The translations under genes were made by a program, and so were the position numbers. A model generated the notes under the pieces. It was given only the letters and a program-made list of their open reading frames with translations, was not told the origin of the DNA and made no database searches. Shown piece after piece: positions 20,026 through 30,632 of a DNA stretch of 50,813 bases (positions are counted from its first letter, which is position 1; the number at the start of each line of letters is the position of its first letter). Origin of the DNA: Chromera velia. Lineage: Eukaryota; Sar; Chromeraceae. Location: assembly GCA_018398765.1 (NCBI GenBank), contig JAHBMJ010005396.1, positions 20,130-70,942 on the forward strand, read 5' to 3'.

Positions 20026-21326
20026 CATGCGTGCACGAATCGTTTTCTTTTCGATCTTGCATTTCGTCACTCACTTCTGCCCAGGCTGGTCTGACTGTCT
20101 CACTCTCACAGACCAAAATTTCAATGAGAAATGAGAGCAAGTGCATTTCAATATTCCCCGCCATTTGCCCCCCTGTGCCTTCTCAGGACGGTCCGAAGGG
20201 TCTCTACTACGGTTTTGGCATTTCTGTCATCGGCATCATTGTCTACCGTGCCGCCTTCTTCGGTCTGTACGACACCGCCAAGACGCTGATGTACAAGGAC
20301 CAAAAAAAATCCAACCCTCTTCTGAACTTCACTGTCGGACTCGCAGTCGAAACTGCAGCTGGAGTGGTTGCATACCCATTCGATACTGTCAGGTAGGTTG
20401 GAAGAGCTGTCGGTGTGTTACTGTGGGATCGTTTTTCTGCATCGCTCCTGTTCGTTTTCCGCTTTGGCCCTCTGTTTCCGACTGCACTTGTGTGTCAGAT
20501 GCCTCTGTGAGCATGTCTTTCTCTCTGGTCATCTCACTTATGTTTTTTTCTTTTTCTTTTCTTCCCCCCTGCAGGCGGCGCATGATGATGCAGGCAGGGA
20601 GAGACGATGTGATCTACAAGAACACCTGGGACTGCTGGGGGAAGATTGCGGTCAGTCAGGCAGGCAGGCAGTCGGTTGATTGATTGGTCAATCAGCAGAG
20701 AGAATAAACAAAAGCTGACGACACGATCCGCCAGGCCCGCCTATGCAAGGTTCTTTCTGACGAGCAACACTTGACACTGACTCCTTCTTTCCTCTGTTGT
20801 CACGGAAGGAAGAATGAACTGCTTGCAAGATTTCGGATTGAAAGCAGAATGCAGGAAGGCAAATGGTCATGTCTTCTGAGACTAGCTATGTTCTGGATCT
20901 TCCAGCCAGATCCGTCGAGGAACAGAGACCCTTGCTGCCGATCGCGAGATGAAAGACAGGAAAGGAAAGAAGCGGTGCATCGGATGGATGGATTGGCTGA
21001 TAAACCAGAGAAGACCTGCATGGGAGGTTTGAATTGATTCGGAGTGCCTGCGTGAGTCTGCAAAAATGCCCGTTGCCATCTCCCCTTCAGCTTTCTGTTC
21101 TCGTGCATAGCATTCGCACACCAATGTATAGAAAGATGATTATGTTGTACGTGTGCTGTCTCGTTCCTTGTCCTTCCCTGTGGTTCGTTTGTGTGTGTTG
21201 TTCTTGCAGAAGGAGGAGGGCATGGGGGCGTTCTTCAAGGGATGTTTGTCGAATGTCTACAGAGGGGTGGGGGGGGCTCTGGTTTTGGTCTTCTACGACG
21301 AGATCATGAAGGCTGTGAAGCACTAA
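18591..21326 (+). CDS. ANT: Mitochondrial ADP/ATP carrier (adenine nucleotide translocase), 306 aa, 7 exons
   Basis: The carrier exchanges cytosolic ADP for matrix ATP across the inner mitochondrial membrane. Exons: 18591-18725, 18946-19051, 19348-19497, 19716-19846, 20187-20392, 20575-20650 and 21210-21326. All phases fit and give 306 residues, a normal length. The three mitochondrial-carrier signatures are visible: PIERVK at residues 34-39, PLDFAR at 140-145 and PFDTVR at 238-243. The ADP/ATP carrier hallmark RRRMMM follows at 243-248, and intron 5 splits its first Arg codon. The N terminus ([15 protein letters not shown]) is short, and no cleaved presequence is evident, as usual for this family. 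The start is the first ATG of the frame. The stop is TAA at 21324-21326. Intron 4 carries a CT/CA/GA microsatellite. I see no lesion. It is transcribed away from the kinase-like gene. Confidence 0.97.
19939..20025. repeat. (CT)n(CA)n(GA)n compound microsatellite in carrier intron 4
   Basis: Consecutive CT, CA and GA dinucleotide runs lie fully inside intron 4 of the ADP/ATP carrier gene. A CCTG tetranucleotide run lies just upstream, near 19890. Confidence 0.9.
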
Positions 21327-22490
21327 TGGATTGATTGATTGATGGAGAATGAATGAGAATGAGCTTTTTTGATATGAATTGAATATTGACTGTTCCTGAC
21401 TCGTCTTTCTCTAACAATTCTCGGGGCATGCTTGCTCGCACGTCGGCCTTCCTCTTCCTTCCAGGATGAATCGTGAAGGAATAGGGGCGATTGGAGACAT
21501 ATGTCAGTTCATAATGAAACAAGGAAGGGGAAGAGGGCGTTTGCCTTCCTCCTTTGCTTTCTGCTGGCAACTAAGACGGAAATGAAATGTGCTTTTACTG
21601 ACGGGAATGAGGGTCTGGAGGGAAGGTTAAAGATGCGATCGAATCGGGGGAACCAGCAGGTTTACACAGACAGTAAGCTGACGTTTTTGGGAAGGGGGGG
21701 GATTCAAGAGGAAGACTCAGTTAGGTGCAGACCGACTGGCGGACAGGTACGGCAGAAGGCCGCAGACTGTGGCGGGGATTGTTTTTATTTCAGTTGCGGT
21801 TTCAAATCCATTTTTCTTTTTGTCACAACTGCATGTTTTTTTCTTTTTTCCCCCTCAGTGAGCGATTTTTTTTTATCTGGCCGAATTTATTTTTCTGGTT
21901 GTTTTTTTCTCGGTTTCGTCTCTTCTGCATCTTATGAGAGCAATGAGACAGACAGGAGCACGCAGGAGCGCGCTCGACATGATGACCGAAACCGAAAAAG
22001 GAACTGTGAGGGGGTTTTAGTATGATTCCGTCTGTCAACCAAGCGCCCAGTTGAGTGCCGGTAGCGCTTTAGAGAAAAGGAGCTGGGGGATGAGAGAGAG
22101 GGAGCATCTCTTCAGTCGGTTCGTCCTAATTCGATGTTACTCTTTTCAATGGAATCAAGTCTGGTTGGTCTAATGAAGAAGGAAACGGAAAAGAGGGGAA
22201 GGAATGAAAGAAGGCGTCTTCACCAGAGTCATTTAATCACTGATACATGTACTCACCTCATGTGCATGTCTACGTGCGTGTGCCGGAAAGAAGAAGACGG
22301 GGGGCACATAATTCAATTTCAAGTCCGTGGCGCTGCACCGGTATAAAGATGAAGAACTTGAAGAAATCTCTAGAGAAATCTCTGATTGGAAGCTGTCACG
22401 TACAGGCGACGCTTTTGGCTTGTTCCTTCGCAAGGAGCGGCTTAGGAGCCAGGTATAAACAGGCTGTCACTGTAGAAAGCCTTAGCTAAA
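21327..22490. other. Downstream flank of the carrier gene
   Basis: No gene is supported. An ATTG tetranucleotide run (21328-21343) directly follows the stop codon. T-rich tracts at 21780-21910 are the most obvious feature. Confidence 0.45.
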
Positions 22491-23350
22491 GTACTTGAAA
22501 ACTGCATCCAATTATCTTTATGAGTCAATATTCATCCTTAATTTCTTCTACTATATTCACATTTCAATTTTAGCTTCAATTACAGTTCCACCATTTTTTT
22601 TATTTATATTTATATTTTTATTTTTAAACTGGTTGCATCTAGTTATAGGATATTCTTTAATCATATTTGATCGAATGGACAAACAAATTACTAAGCCACA
22701 TACAAGGATGATACTACCATATGGTCCGTGTCTATACGTGTCTACAATCTTAATTTAACTATGAAGTTATCTAAGTCATTATATGACGATTAGTAATATA
22801 CTGGTAGTTATAAGTAGTTTTTTTTTTTAACACATTTTTTTATATTTTCAATCATAATTTAGAATACAATTTATCAATATTTATTATAAAAATCTATTGC
22901 ACCTGCAAGATGCAGGCTACAACCTAGGCTAGAACAGCCAGTAACACTCAAAAGTTTGAAATCCGCTAAGGAACCTAGCAGGAAACTAGCAAAGAAATCC
23001 ATTAAGTTGGCGTTAACTTTTTAAATTAAATCTAGAATTAAATATATGAGACACGACAAAATTCGAATCAGTCATCCTTCCTAATATGGCATGAAAGTTA
23101 CGGTAAAACCTTTGCAATGCACTGCAATGCTTCCCGTTTCTTCCCTGTGAGCTTACTACATACTTATAACTTATGTACTGGAAGTCAATTCAAAGAGGAC
23201 GGACAGTTGAAAGCCCCACTTTGCAGGAGAGGCTTGTTCCACCCAGCTATGTCTCCAAATAAAAATAAACAGTGTCAAAACCCCCGCGCTGCTTGAAGTT
23301 CGCACAACGCGATCCGCTCAATTAATTATATCAATATTTTTTAATATGGA
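22491..23350. other. Strongly AT-rich intergenic block
   Basis: Base composition shifts sharply to AT, with T-runs of ten or more bases. I see no coding potential, RNA gene or element ends. The block stops at a GC-rich patch near 23370. Confidence 0.5.
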
Positions 23351-24640
23351 CCCCGGTGCTGGGGCTCTCGGCGCGGCGGCGCGCCTTGCTGCATGCATGG
23401 AGAGAGTAAGCCCCACGTGCGTGAGCCCGCGGGCGGGCCGGGCCCGGCCTGCATGATTCAACTTGAGTCATACGTACTGAGGCTAGATTCAAAGAGAATG
23501 AGATTCAACGAATCAACGTACGTACTGGAGTTACCCGATGGTATGTATGAGTATGGAGTGTATTGTACGTATATATGTGTCAAAAGGAGCTTCTATCCTG
23601 CAGTTTTACGCCCATCACTAGATATGCAACAGCTAGGGCAACAGATAGGCAGACTAAGCCCAAAAATGGCAATCCCTCCTCTTTTTGACGAACATCACAA
23701 ACGTAAATCCACAAAAAGCCGACTACTAGAGCTGAGTTGTGGACTCATGTGCTGAGGCTTGAAATCAAAAAGAATGGTGAGTTGATGTGCTTCTTTGTTT
23801 CTTCTTTTCCATGCAGACCCGTTTCCTTTATGTGGAAAACCGTCCTCTGGTGCCAAACCTGGCCTATGTGCATGACCTCTAAGCATCATTCCATAGCTGT
23901 GCATTGCTCCCTCTTTCGAGAGTTTCTCTTGAAACGACTATCTGTATGTTGATTCGAGATGAATCAGGACGTACATGCAGATGATTGGGGGTTGAGTGTG
24001 AAAGTGTTCATTGATGTCGAACTTTAGCCTTCTTTTGTGCTTCGCATCCGCGCTTGCAGTTGCTCAGCTTCTCCCCCCCTTCATCTCTGGAAGAAGAGCT
24101 GAAGGATCCACCGAGCTGAGCGTACGACCTTTCGGACTCTCCACCTCCCTTTCCTTCTGGACGTTCTCTCTCAGTGGATTCTCGGAGGGGACATCATCAC
24201 TGCAACGATCACAGGTCGGTGTGTGTGCCTTCGTATTTTGTGGGGTTGTAGTCTTGAACCGATCTCTGAGTTAAGACAAGAAGGGTGGGGAGATATGTTA
24301 GCGTACGAGTTTGTGTCAACCAGTCCTATTCCATAAGGTGAAAGCCAGGTGCCACCCTTCCAGCAATGCGGCTGCTGCAACGCTTCTGCTTCTGCTTGAC
24401 GAGCTGATGCATGGCTCGACGGTTTCCGTCTCCCTCAAAGAAATACGCAGTCATGCAGAGATGCCAAATTGAACGGCATGCGGCTAGCAGACAGCAGCCA
24501 ATTGTACAGGACAGCCCAGAGAGTGGTCTCTGGGAAGTGTCTGTAAGATCAGTCCAGAGTGGATCCGTCGTGAGGGAGGATGGCACAGCGCGCAAGGTCT
24601 GAGGGGTTCGCCCTGTCAGACTGAGCAAGTTGGGTCCTCA
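23351..24640. other. Region with possible gene fragments, none confirmed
   Basis: A very GC-rich patch (about 23366-23452) is followed by an open frame that repeats a motif: SYVLRLDSKRM near 23470 and THVLRLEIKKN near 23745. The second copy ends at a good donor (AATG then GTGAGT). After only 40 bp comes a pyrimidine-rich acceptor (CCATGCAG) at 23816, so a 40-bp intron is conceivable. A further open stretch at 24050-24212 sits between AG and GT signals. No family was recognised and no complete gene could be built. Confidence 0.3.
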
Positions 24641-24763
24641 GTGCATGTAGGTGACCCGTCGCCTGCACGCGCACCTCGAGGGGTTCATTCTGGCATGCAT
24701 ACGTGTGTATGCCCTCAGGTGTCTGCCCCCCGCCTACCCGCCTGTCTGTTTGCCTGTTGCTTT

Positions 24764-24855
24764 ACATGTGTGTGTGTGTATATGCGTATGTTGTGTGCGT
24801 GTGCGTGCGCACGCGCGTGTGTGTGTGTGTGTGTATGTCTGTATGTGTGTATGTG
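24764..24855. repeat. (TG)n microsatellite
   Basis: An imperfect TG run with interspersed TATG and GCGC units. It causes the alternating Cys/Val codons seen in this area, which are not a gene. Confidence 0.85.
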
Positions 24856-25049
24856 GCGTGCTTGCCTGCGTGACTACATGCCTCTGTTTGTGCCCTCCAC
24901 CATTGACGTTCTGTTCGCCACGCTCCTTTGTGAATTGTTGCGTGCAAGGCCTCTCGAGTTCGTGTAGAAATCGAAAAGAACCACCTGAATGGTCACCGTG
25001 GTATGACAGTAGCTGGGAGTATGTCCGACAGGCGACAAAGGGCAATTGA

Positions 25050-26807
25050 GGCGAAGCGGTTGGGCACGGAACTCTGGAGATGGATCGAGGAGGGAAGGAA
25101 TGAGAGCGGATTCAAGCATCAAAGCAGCAGCTAGAGGGAGGGAGTGGACGGGCAAGCCATAACAAGACTCTACGCTCGTCTGGAGCATACTGGATATTGA
25201 TGAGAAAGAATGATGATCGAGCGCTCGAGTCCTGGCAGTACGCCTTGATTGCATTCGTGTCTGTGGGTGGTGAGAAAGGGCGCTTCTCGATTATTGCGTT
25301 TCCAGGCGTGCCCTCCTTCTTTTTTCACGACGTTTTAGAGGTTTGGTGGGCTGCATAACGTTAGAATCAGACGAGACAGTTTTGAGTGATGGAGTATGGG
25401 CCTAGGTGTGGGCACATCTGGGCACTTAGAATATGTCAGGTCAAAGTGAAAGTCTAGGTGTAAGACATCAAAAAAAGATGAAGAAATGCACGAAGAAAAA
25501 AGATAAAAACAAACGTATTTAAATATTGAATTAATATTGAAAAAAATGACTTCAAAAAGGCCCGGGACCCGGGTTGACTCTTGAAGTTGCTTCAAGCAAA
25601 TTTGACACTCTTTAAACCTCTAAAAAAAAATACCTTAGGCTTCAATAGTAGAAAAATACAAAGAAGCAAACAATATTTTTCTGTTTTTTAAAGGGGGAAT
25701 TCATATCCACAGATTTTTATTTGATCACGTACATTTATTCGTACTTTTATGCAGTCTTTCTACAATTGAATGAAAGAATATATAAACGATGTCAAACGTA
25801 GTACATACGTACAAAAAATCACTAAAAAAATATTGATTGATTGATTGATTGATAGGGATAAATCACATGTTCAAAAAAATAAAATAAAATAAACTATACT
25901 GTGTGAGTACATTCAAAGTTGTGCAATATCATTTATATAGATTTTTAATTTTTCAATTGCAATTCAAGCTTTAGCTAGAGCTTTAGCCTTTTGGTAGACT
26001 CAATGGTAGTTACATAGGTCTAGTTTTAGGTAGTTATTAGTATTTTGTGTACCTTTCGATTTCTTTTCCTCTGTCTTCTTCTTTTCTGCAGGGTGTTTTA
26101 AGACCGTTCATACGGTCAGCTGTCTTACTCACTTTTTGGACATGCATCTTCGAGGGAGACAAATCCCCCGGGATTGAGGAGAGAAGACGGACTCTATCAC
26201 TCTTCCATTTCTCCGCCCATAACTCCAGGAATCCTGGCTTACCAGCCTCTCAAAGGAGCTATCAGATCGGCATGCAACCTGAATCATGCATTGATGGAAT
26301 CCATCAGTCCACCATATGCCCCCTAAGAGGGCACCGACGCTGCAGGTGTAGTCAGACAGGGGGCAGAGGATGCACAAAAGAGATGCTACATTCACGAACA
26401 GTCTGAAAGGCTGGCCAGTCGAATTACAGGTTGTCAAGAGATACCCTCAGTCTGTATTCTTTTCTGTTTACCCCTCTACACCCTTCTCCCTCCTTCATTT
26501 CTGCAGCCTCCCTGGCACATTCTTCAGCACGAAGAGGTGACACTTTTGAAACATAAAACTCTGTCGTACTGCGACATCGCAACTCAGGCTGTAGCGGATA
26601 CCTGAACACATACGCGCTTGAGGATTCAAGCAAGAAGCCAGAAAGAAAAACGCACCAACACAGCTGCCCCATGCATGGGACAACTAGAGGGACCAGCTGC
26701 AGCCTGCCCTTCTTACTCTCTGGACACATCGTGCAATCACATGCAAAGTTCTTCTTGCAGCGCACCTGTTTCTCTTCGATCCTCTCCCACCGGCCTCCCC
26801 TCTTCCC
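25050..26807. other. Region without a supported gene
   Basis: 25.3-26.05 kb is AT-rich and holds an ATTG run at 25831-25854, the same unit as the LINE tail but with no LINE sequence beside it. 26.05-26.8 kb is less AT-rich, has an acceptor-like site near 26092 and modest open frames on both strands, but no recognisable protein. The lower end is presumably the 3' UTR of the minus-strand gene that stops at 26808. Confidence 0.4.
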
Positions 26808-29793
26808 TCAAGCGACTGGACCCACAACGTCCCCCTCCTCATCCTCGCACTCGTACACGCACACCAAGTGGTGCCCCTCAGACCAGGGCCACTGCTGCTC
26901 CCGCACTTTGGAGGGCAGGTGGGCGCTTGCAGAGGCCGGCAGAGGAGAGTGAGTCGTCGGAAGGGCCACCACTCCCACAAACCTGCATTGCCAGGAGTGG
27001 ATGCACGCACATGTGAGAGCACGTATGCCCCATGCATCATGTGTATGCGCATGTTTGGAATATGCACCGAAATCCCAAAGCGGCGCAGGAGGGGCGAGGG
27101 AAGAGCTCTCTCCCTCTGCATCCGACGGACTGGTGTCTCCATTTTTCTCGATTTCGAAAAATCAGAAGGAAAAAAAGCATTCACACATGGGAGACACAGG
27201 AAGGCAGGCAGTGAACAGGAAGACCTTGAGTCTCGAGAGGGAGACAGAAAAAGCAAGACGTCATCCGAAAAAGCTGGCACGCCCCTTGCCATGCACTGCC
27301 GCACTCAAAAACCACGTGAGACTTTTGTCTACTTGGCTGACCTACCCACCCACCTCTTCAGTCTTGCTTCCTGAGCAGCCTCCCCCTCTTCGTTGTTTCC
27401 CTCCAACCTCCGAGAGAGGAAGCCCGCGAGCTCCTCCACGAACCTTGAGTCGTCGACGTTGATGTAACGAAGGGGAAAGGGGTCAGCGACGTAGCTGCAA
27501 GGAGCAGGAGAGAGTGCAGAAGTGAGATCAAATGCATTTTAGTAGATGAAAAAGGTGATGCAGGGAATACTTGTCCGTATTTTTGTCTCTGCCTCCGTCA
27601 ACGTGTCTCTCTCGAAATAAGGAAGGAAGGAAAGAAGGAAGGAAACAAGGGAGGAAGGGAGAGGGGGACGGAGGAAGGGAAGCAGGGAGTAAGTAAGGGA
27701 GGGAGGGGGGGGGAGGCCACACTCTTTCGCTATCTCGTGTGCCAGCTGAAGAAAGCGCTGCCTCTCCTACGTTTTTGCTTTTCCCGCCGCGTGGCACTTC
27801 TTTGTCTATTCCCTGCCATTCTCGTTGTCTGGCCTTGTTGTCACACAGTCTGTTTAAATTTGATGTTTGTCTTACACTTCCCCTCTCTCTACTCAACTGA
27901 CGTGTGTTTGTAAGCCGATGGCTCTCCCACCAGCAGAAGAGTGGGCGCCTGGGGTGTCTTCACCTTCCGGGGAGACGTCGGACGCGCACTCTGGTTGCCC
28001 CCCCCTCCTGGGGCTGTGCTCTGGGAGGAAATGCCCAAACCCTCACCCTCCTCTGTGGGGGGAGGGAGGAGGAGAACGTCTGTCAAGTACACATTCCTGC
28101 AGACAAATAGGCAGAGAGAAACAAGAAAGAATGTTTCTTATTTTTAGATTCGGAATTTATCATCGCAAAGAAATTTTTGAAGAAAGACAAAAAATCTTTC
28201 TGCACTTCTGCTTTCTCACACAGAGTGGTCCCGTTCCTTCCCCTTTCCCTTCCCTTTTCCTCTGTATTGTTTGTTTCATCTCACCTGTCTGCGTTCAGTT
28301 CATCGTGCAGCCTCTCACAGAGGGCCTCCATCCACTCCTCGTCCCTGTCCTCCAGTCTCTTCTTGGCCTCCGAGGGAGGAGTGCCCGAAGCGCCCCCACC
28401 CAGAGCCTCCTCCGCCAGGATTCGACTGCACACACACACACACACACACGCAGGCAGGCAGGCAGGCAGGCAGGTGACAAAGGTCAGAAAAGGGGGAGAA
28501 TGTCGAGGACCAGAAAAAGAGGACAGCAGCACGAAAAACATCCGAATGAATGGGATGGAGAAACGAGGAAGCAAGGCAAAAAAAAAGGGCAGGAAAGAGC
28601 TCTCAACGGTGAAGCACGCAAGGAAGACGAAATCCGTCCGTCTTTGTGTCTCTCTGCGTGACGACTCGTTGGTTCGACTGTCTGTCTGTAGACGCTTCTT
28701 TCTCATGCCGTCCTTCTATTCAGGCATTGCCAGACGAATTTCCTCATATCATTACACGAGACAGTAATGATGCAAGGCACAGCCGATTTGAGTCAAAGTG
28801 TCAACGAGAGCATGTCAAATGTCTTTCCGTCTTGTTATCTTTCGAAATGAATGTCGCAGGGAAGAGGCATCAGGGTCGTCTCAAGGCTCTGCATAAATTT
28901 ACGAAGAGAAAAGAGGATGGGATGTTTGCAGATCGAAAATAAGAAACAACAAATTAAGTGGAGGCCCACCCATCATGACTGCTTGAGAACAGAGACAGAG
29001 GCAACTGCGCTGCCCTGACAGCGAAGGCGCGACGAGGAACCTCCAGGTTGCTCATCCTTCTCCCTCCCCCCTGCTCTCCTCGGAGCGCACGTGCAACCGC
29101 AAACACATTCGCTGTCACAGGGGGCGCCCCTCCTGCATTCACGCCCCCGTTGGGGGAGGACGGGATGGCTGACGGGTCTGCATAGGACATTGCAGAGATC
29201 GCAAGGGAATCGACACTTCTGTGCAGGTGGTAGTGCCACTGCTTGGCCCATTCGGTCAATTTGCTTGCAACCGTTCTGCTGATGTTCAGCTGTCTGTTAG
29301 CGTTGTCTTTTGCAGTGGCTGTCACCTCCCACTGCTTCACTGTGAAGGGCCGAGGCACCTGTCGCCCAGGCATCCCCAGGCGTCCCTGTGTCATCCGGGC
29401 AGTGGCAGAGAGGGGGGGACGGCCGACAACAAGGAAGACCATGTAATCTAAAAATTTGCTTGCGAAGCTGCTGTTATTTCGGATATAAGGGGGGGTCGGC
29501 ACCAGGGAGACGACGTGAACTTCCGGGTCTCCAAGTTGCTCCCTTCCCTCTCCTCTTCTCTCCTTCTCATTGCGCGCCTTCTCGTCCAGTTCTTCCTCTT
29601 CTTTCAGCAGAGCGGTGCACAAATCATTCAGGTCATCCTCCATCCTGCTGGACTGCAGGAAACGAATGACCAAACGGTCAAAACAAAGATGAGGAAGGTC
29701 GGAAGGTACAGCCCAGAGAGAAGGGCGTTTACCCTCACGGACCCATCCGCAAATTCCGCATTCAGCAGGAGACCCTGCGACGCTATTGCCCAT
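26808..29793 (-). CDS. Unknown protein, 5 exons, about 491 aa
   Basis: Exons on the minus strand, 5' to 3': 29793-28970, 28425-28285, 28096-27902, 27494-27354 and 26982-26808. All junctions keep phase and end at TGA. Every acceptor ends TGCAG, and the donors are GTGGGC, GTGAGA, GTCAGT and GTGGGT. The N-terminal third has an acidic helix (DLCTALLKEEEELDEKA) followed by PPYIRNNSSFASKFLDYMVF and a segment ending KLTEWAKQWHYHLHRSVDS. The second exon holds EEWMEALCERLHDEL. The fourth reads YVADPFPLRYINVDDSRFVE, and the last reads EQQWPWSEGHHLVCVYECED. The text is protein-like, not low complexity, but I recognise no family. An acceptor-like site at 29653 suggests that the first 47 codons might instead be intronic, with MEDDLNDL at 29643 as the true start. 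It lies head to head with the SpoU gene. Confidence 0.7.
28431..28475. repeat. (CA)n and (GGCA)n microsatellites in an intron
   Basis: A CA run and then a CAGG-type tetranucleotide run lie in the intron just upstream of the second exon of the unknown minus-strand gene. The CA run supplies the TGTGTG tract directly before its TGCAG acceptor. Confidence 0.8.
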
Positions 29794-30085
29794 CGAGCTT
29801 CTTACGTGTTGTTCTTTTGAAAACTTTGACGCAAAGCCAGTAACCGTTCGGATTCTGGCACCTGGGGGAGCGATGCCACTCAGTCTGGTGACTACTTGTC
29901 AAACAACAGATCGAGTCTCCCACAGCTGTCTGCAGTTGAATTCAACAATTGGTGGAGCACTGCTGCATTCATGGATCCTCTATATATGTGCTTCCGCTAC
30001 TCCAGCCACTCGGTTGATCTCTGTCCATTCTGTGTCCAAGCAGGTATCAACAGGCCAAGTCGAAAAATATACGTCGAAATGTATA

Positions 30086-30135
30086 TCGGAACGTTTATCG
30101 GAACTATTCGGAACATTTCGGAACTGTATCGGAAC
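30086..30135 (+). repeat. Five direct TCGGAAC repeats at about one helical turn
   Basis: TCGGAAC starts at 30086, 30098, 30108, 30118 and 30129, so the spacing is 12, 10, 10 and 11 bp. All five copies are exact. They lie about 500 bp upstream of the SpoU start and about 290 bp upstream of the divergent gene's start. Confidence 0.8.
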
Positions 30136-30212
30136 TCGTATCCATGCATGCATGCAAGCGCAGCGCGCGTGTATATGCGGCCGCGCATGCATGCACCCCC
30201 GGCTGCCGGGGC

Positions 30213-30248
30213 GCGAGCGGTCCCCGCGGCCCGGTTTTGACCGCTCGC
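30213..30248. repeat. 10-bp inverted repeat in a GC-rich block
   Basis: GCGAGCGGTC (30213-30222) and GACCGCTCGC (30239-30248) are exact inverted copies around a 16-base loop. The block also holds two direct copies of GCGGCCCGGTT. It could form a hairpin or bind a dimeric factor. No T-run follows, so a terminator is unlikely. Confidence 0.6.
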
Positions 30249-30632
30249 GGCCCGGTTAGCTGAGACTGCATGATCGATGGAGACGTATACTCATGTATAC
30301 TCCGCGAGACGGCTCAAAGGACCTCCAAGGTAGGTAGGACACAACAGATTAAAAGGACAATTGTGACTGTAAGGCAGTTATGTGTTTGCAGTTCCTGACG
30401 GACGTCCACTCGGTTGTGAAGAAGCAGATCGAAGAAAGGAGAGTGGTACGTGGTCACGGGAGGTAAGCAATTGAAGGAAATCTCGAAGAGACGGATGGAG
30501 TCAAACACAGTGTTGAGGGGTAAACCAAAGACTGTCTCCAAATTTTGTTTGTCCTTTCTGCTTCATTGTCTGCTCCTCTACAGTCTCGCTGTTGGAGCTG
30601 GGTCGTTCGCCCCTGTCCCGCACTGCCGAACC

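Larger units (their letters stand above)
29794..30632. promoter_or_regulatory. Intergenic region between two divergent genes
   Basis: This interval separates the unknown minus-strand gene from the SpoU gene and should hold both promoters. It contains five TCGGAAC units (30086-30135), a GC-rich block with a 10-bp inverted repeat (30213-30248), and one exon-like stretch (30392-30445, FLTDVHSVVKKQIEERRV between AG and GT signals) whose phase does not fit the SpoU exon. An acceptor-like CTCTACAG at 30576-30583 suggests the SpoU gene may have an upstream 5' exon. Confidence 0.4.

Noticed and set aside
24011-24274. Frame starting with a signal-peptide-like hydrophobic stretch
   Set aside because: Hydrophobic starts are common in T-rich frames. 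There is no downstream domain and no consistent exon chain.
30392-30445. Exon-like stretch FLTDVHSVVKKQIEERRV between AG and GT
   Set aside because: Its phase does not join to the SpoU exon through the acceptor at 30583, and 54 bp is too short to stand alone. It is kept only as a note.
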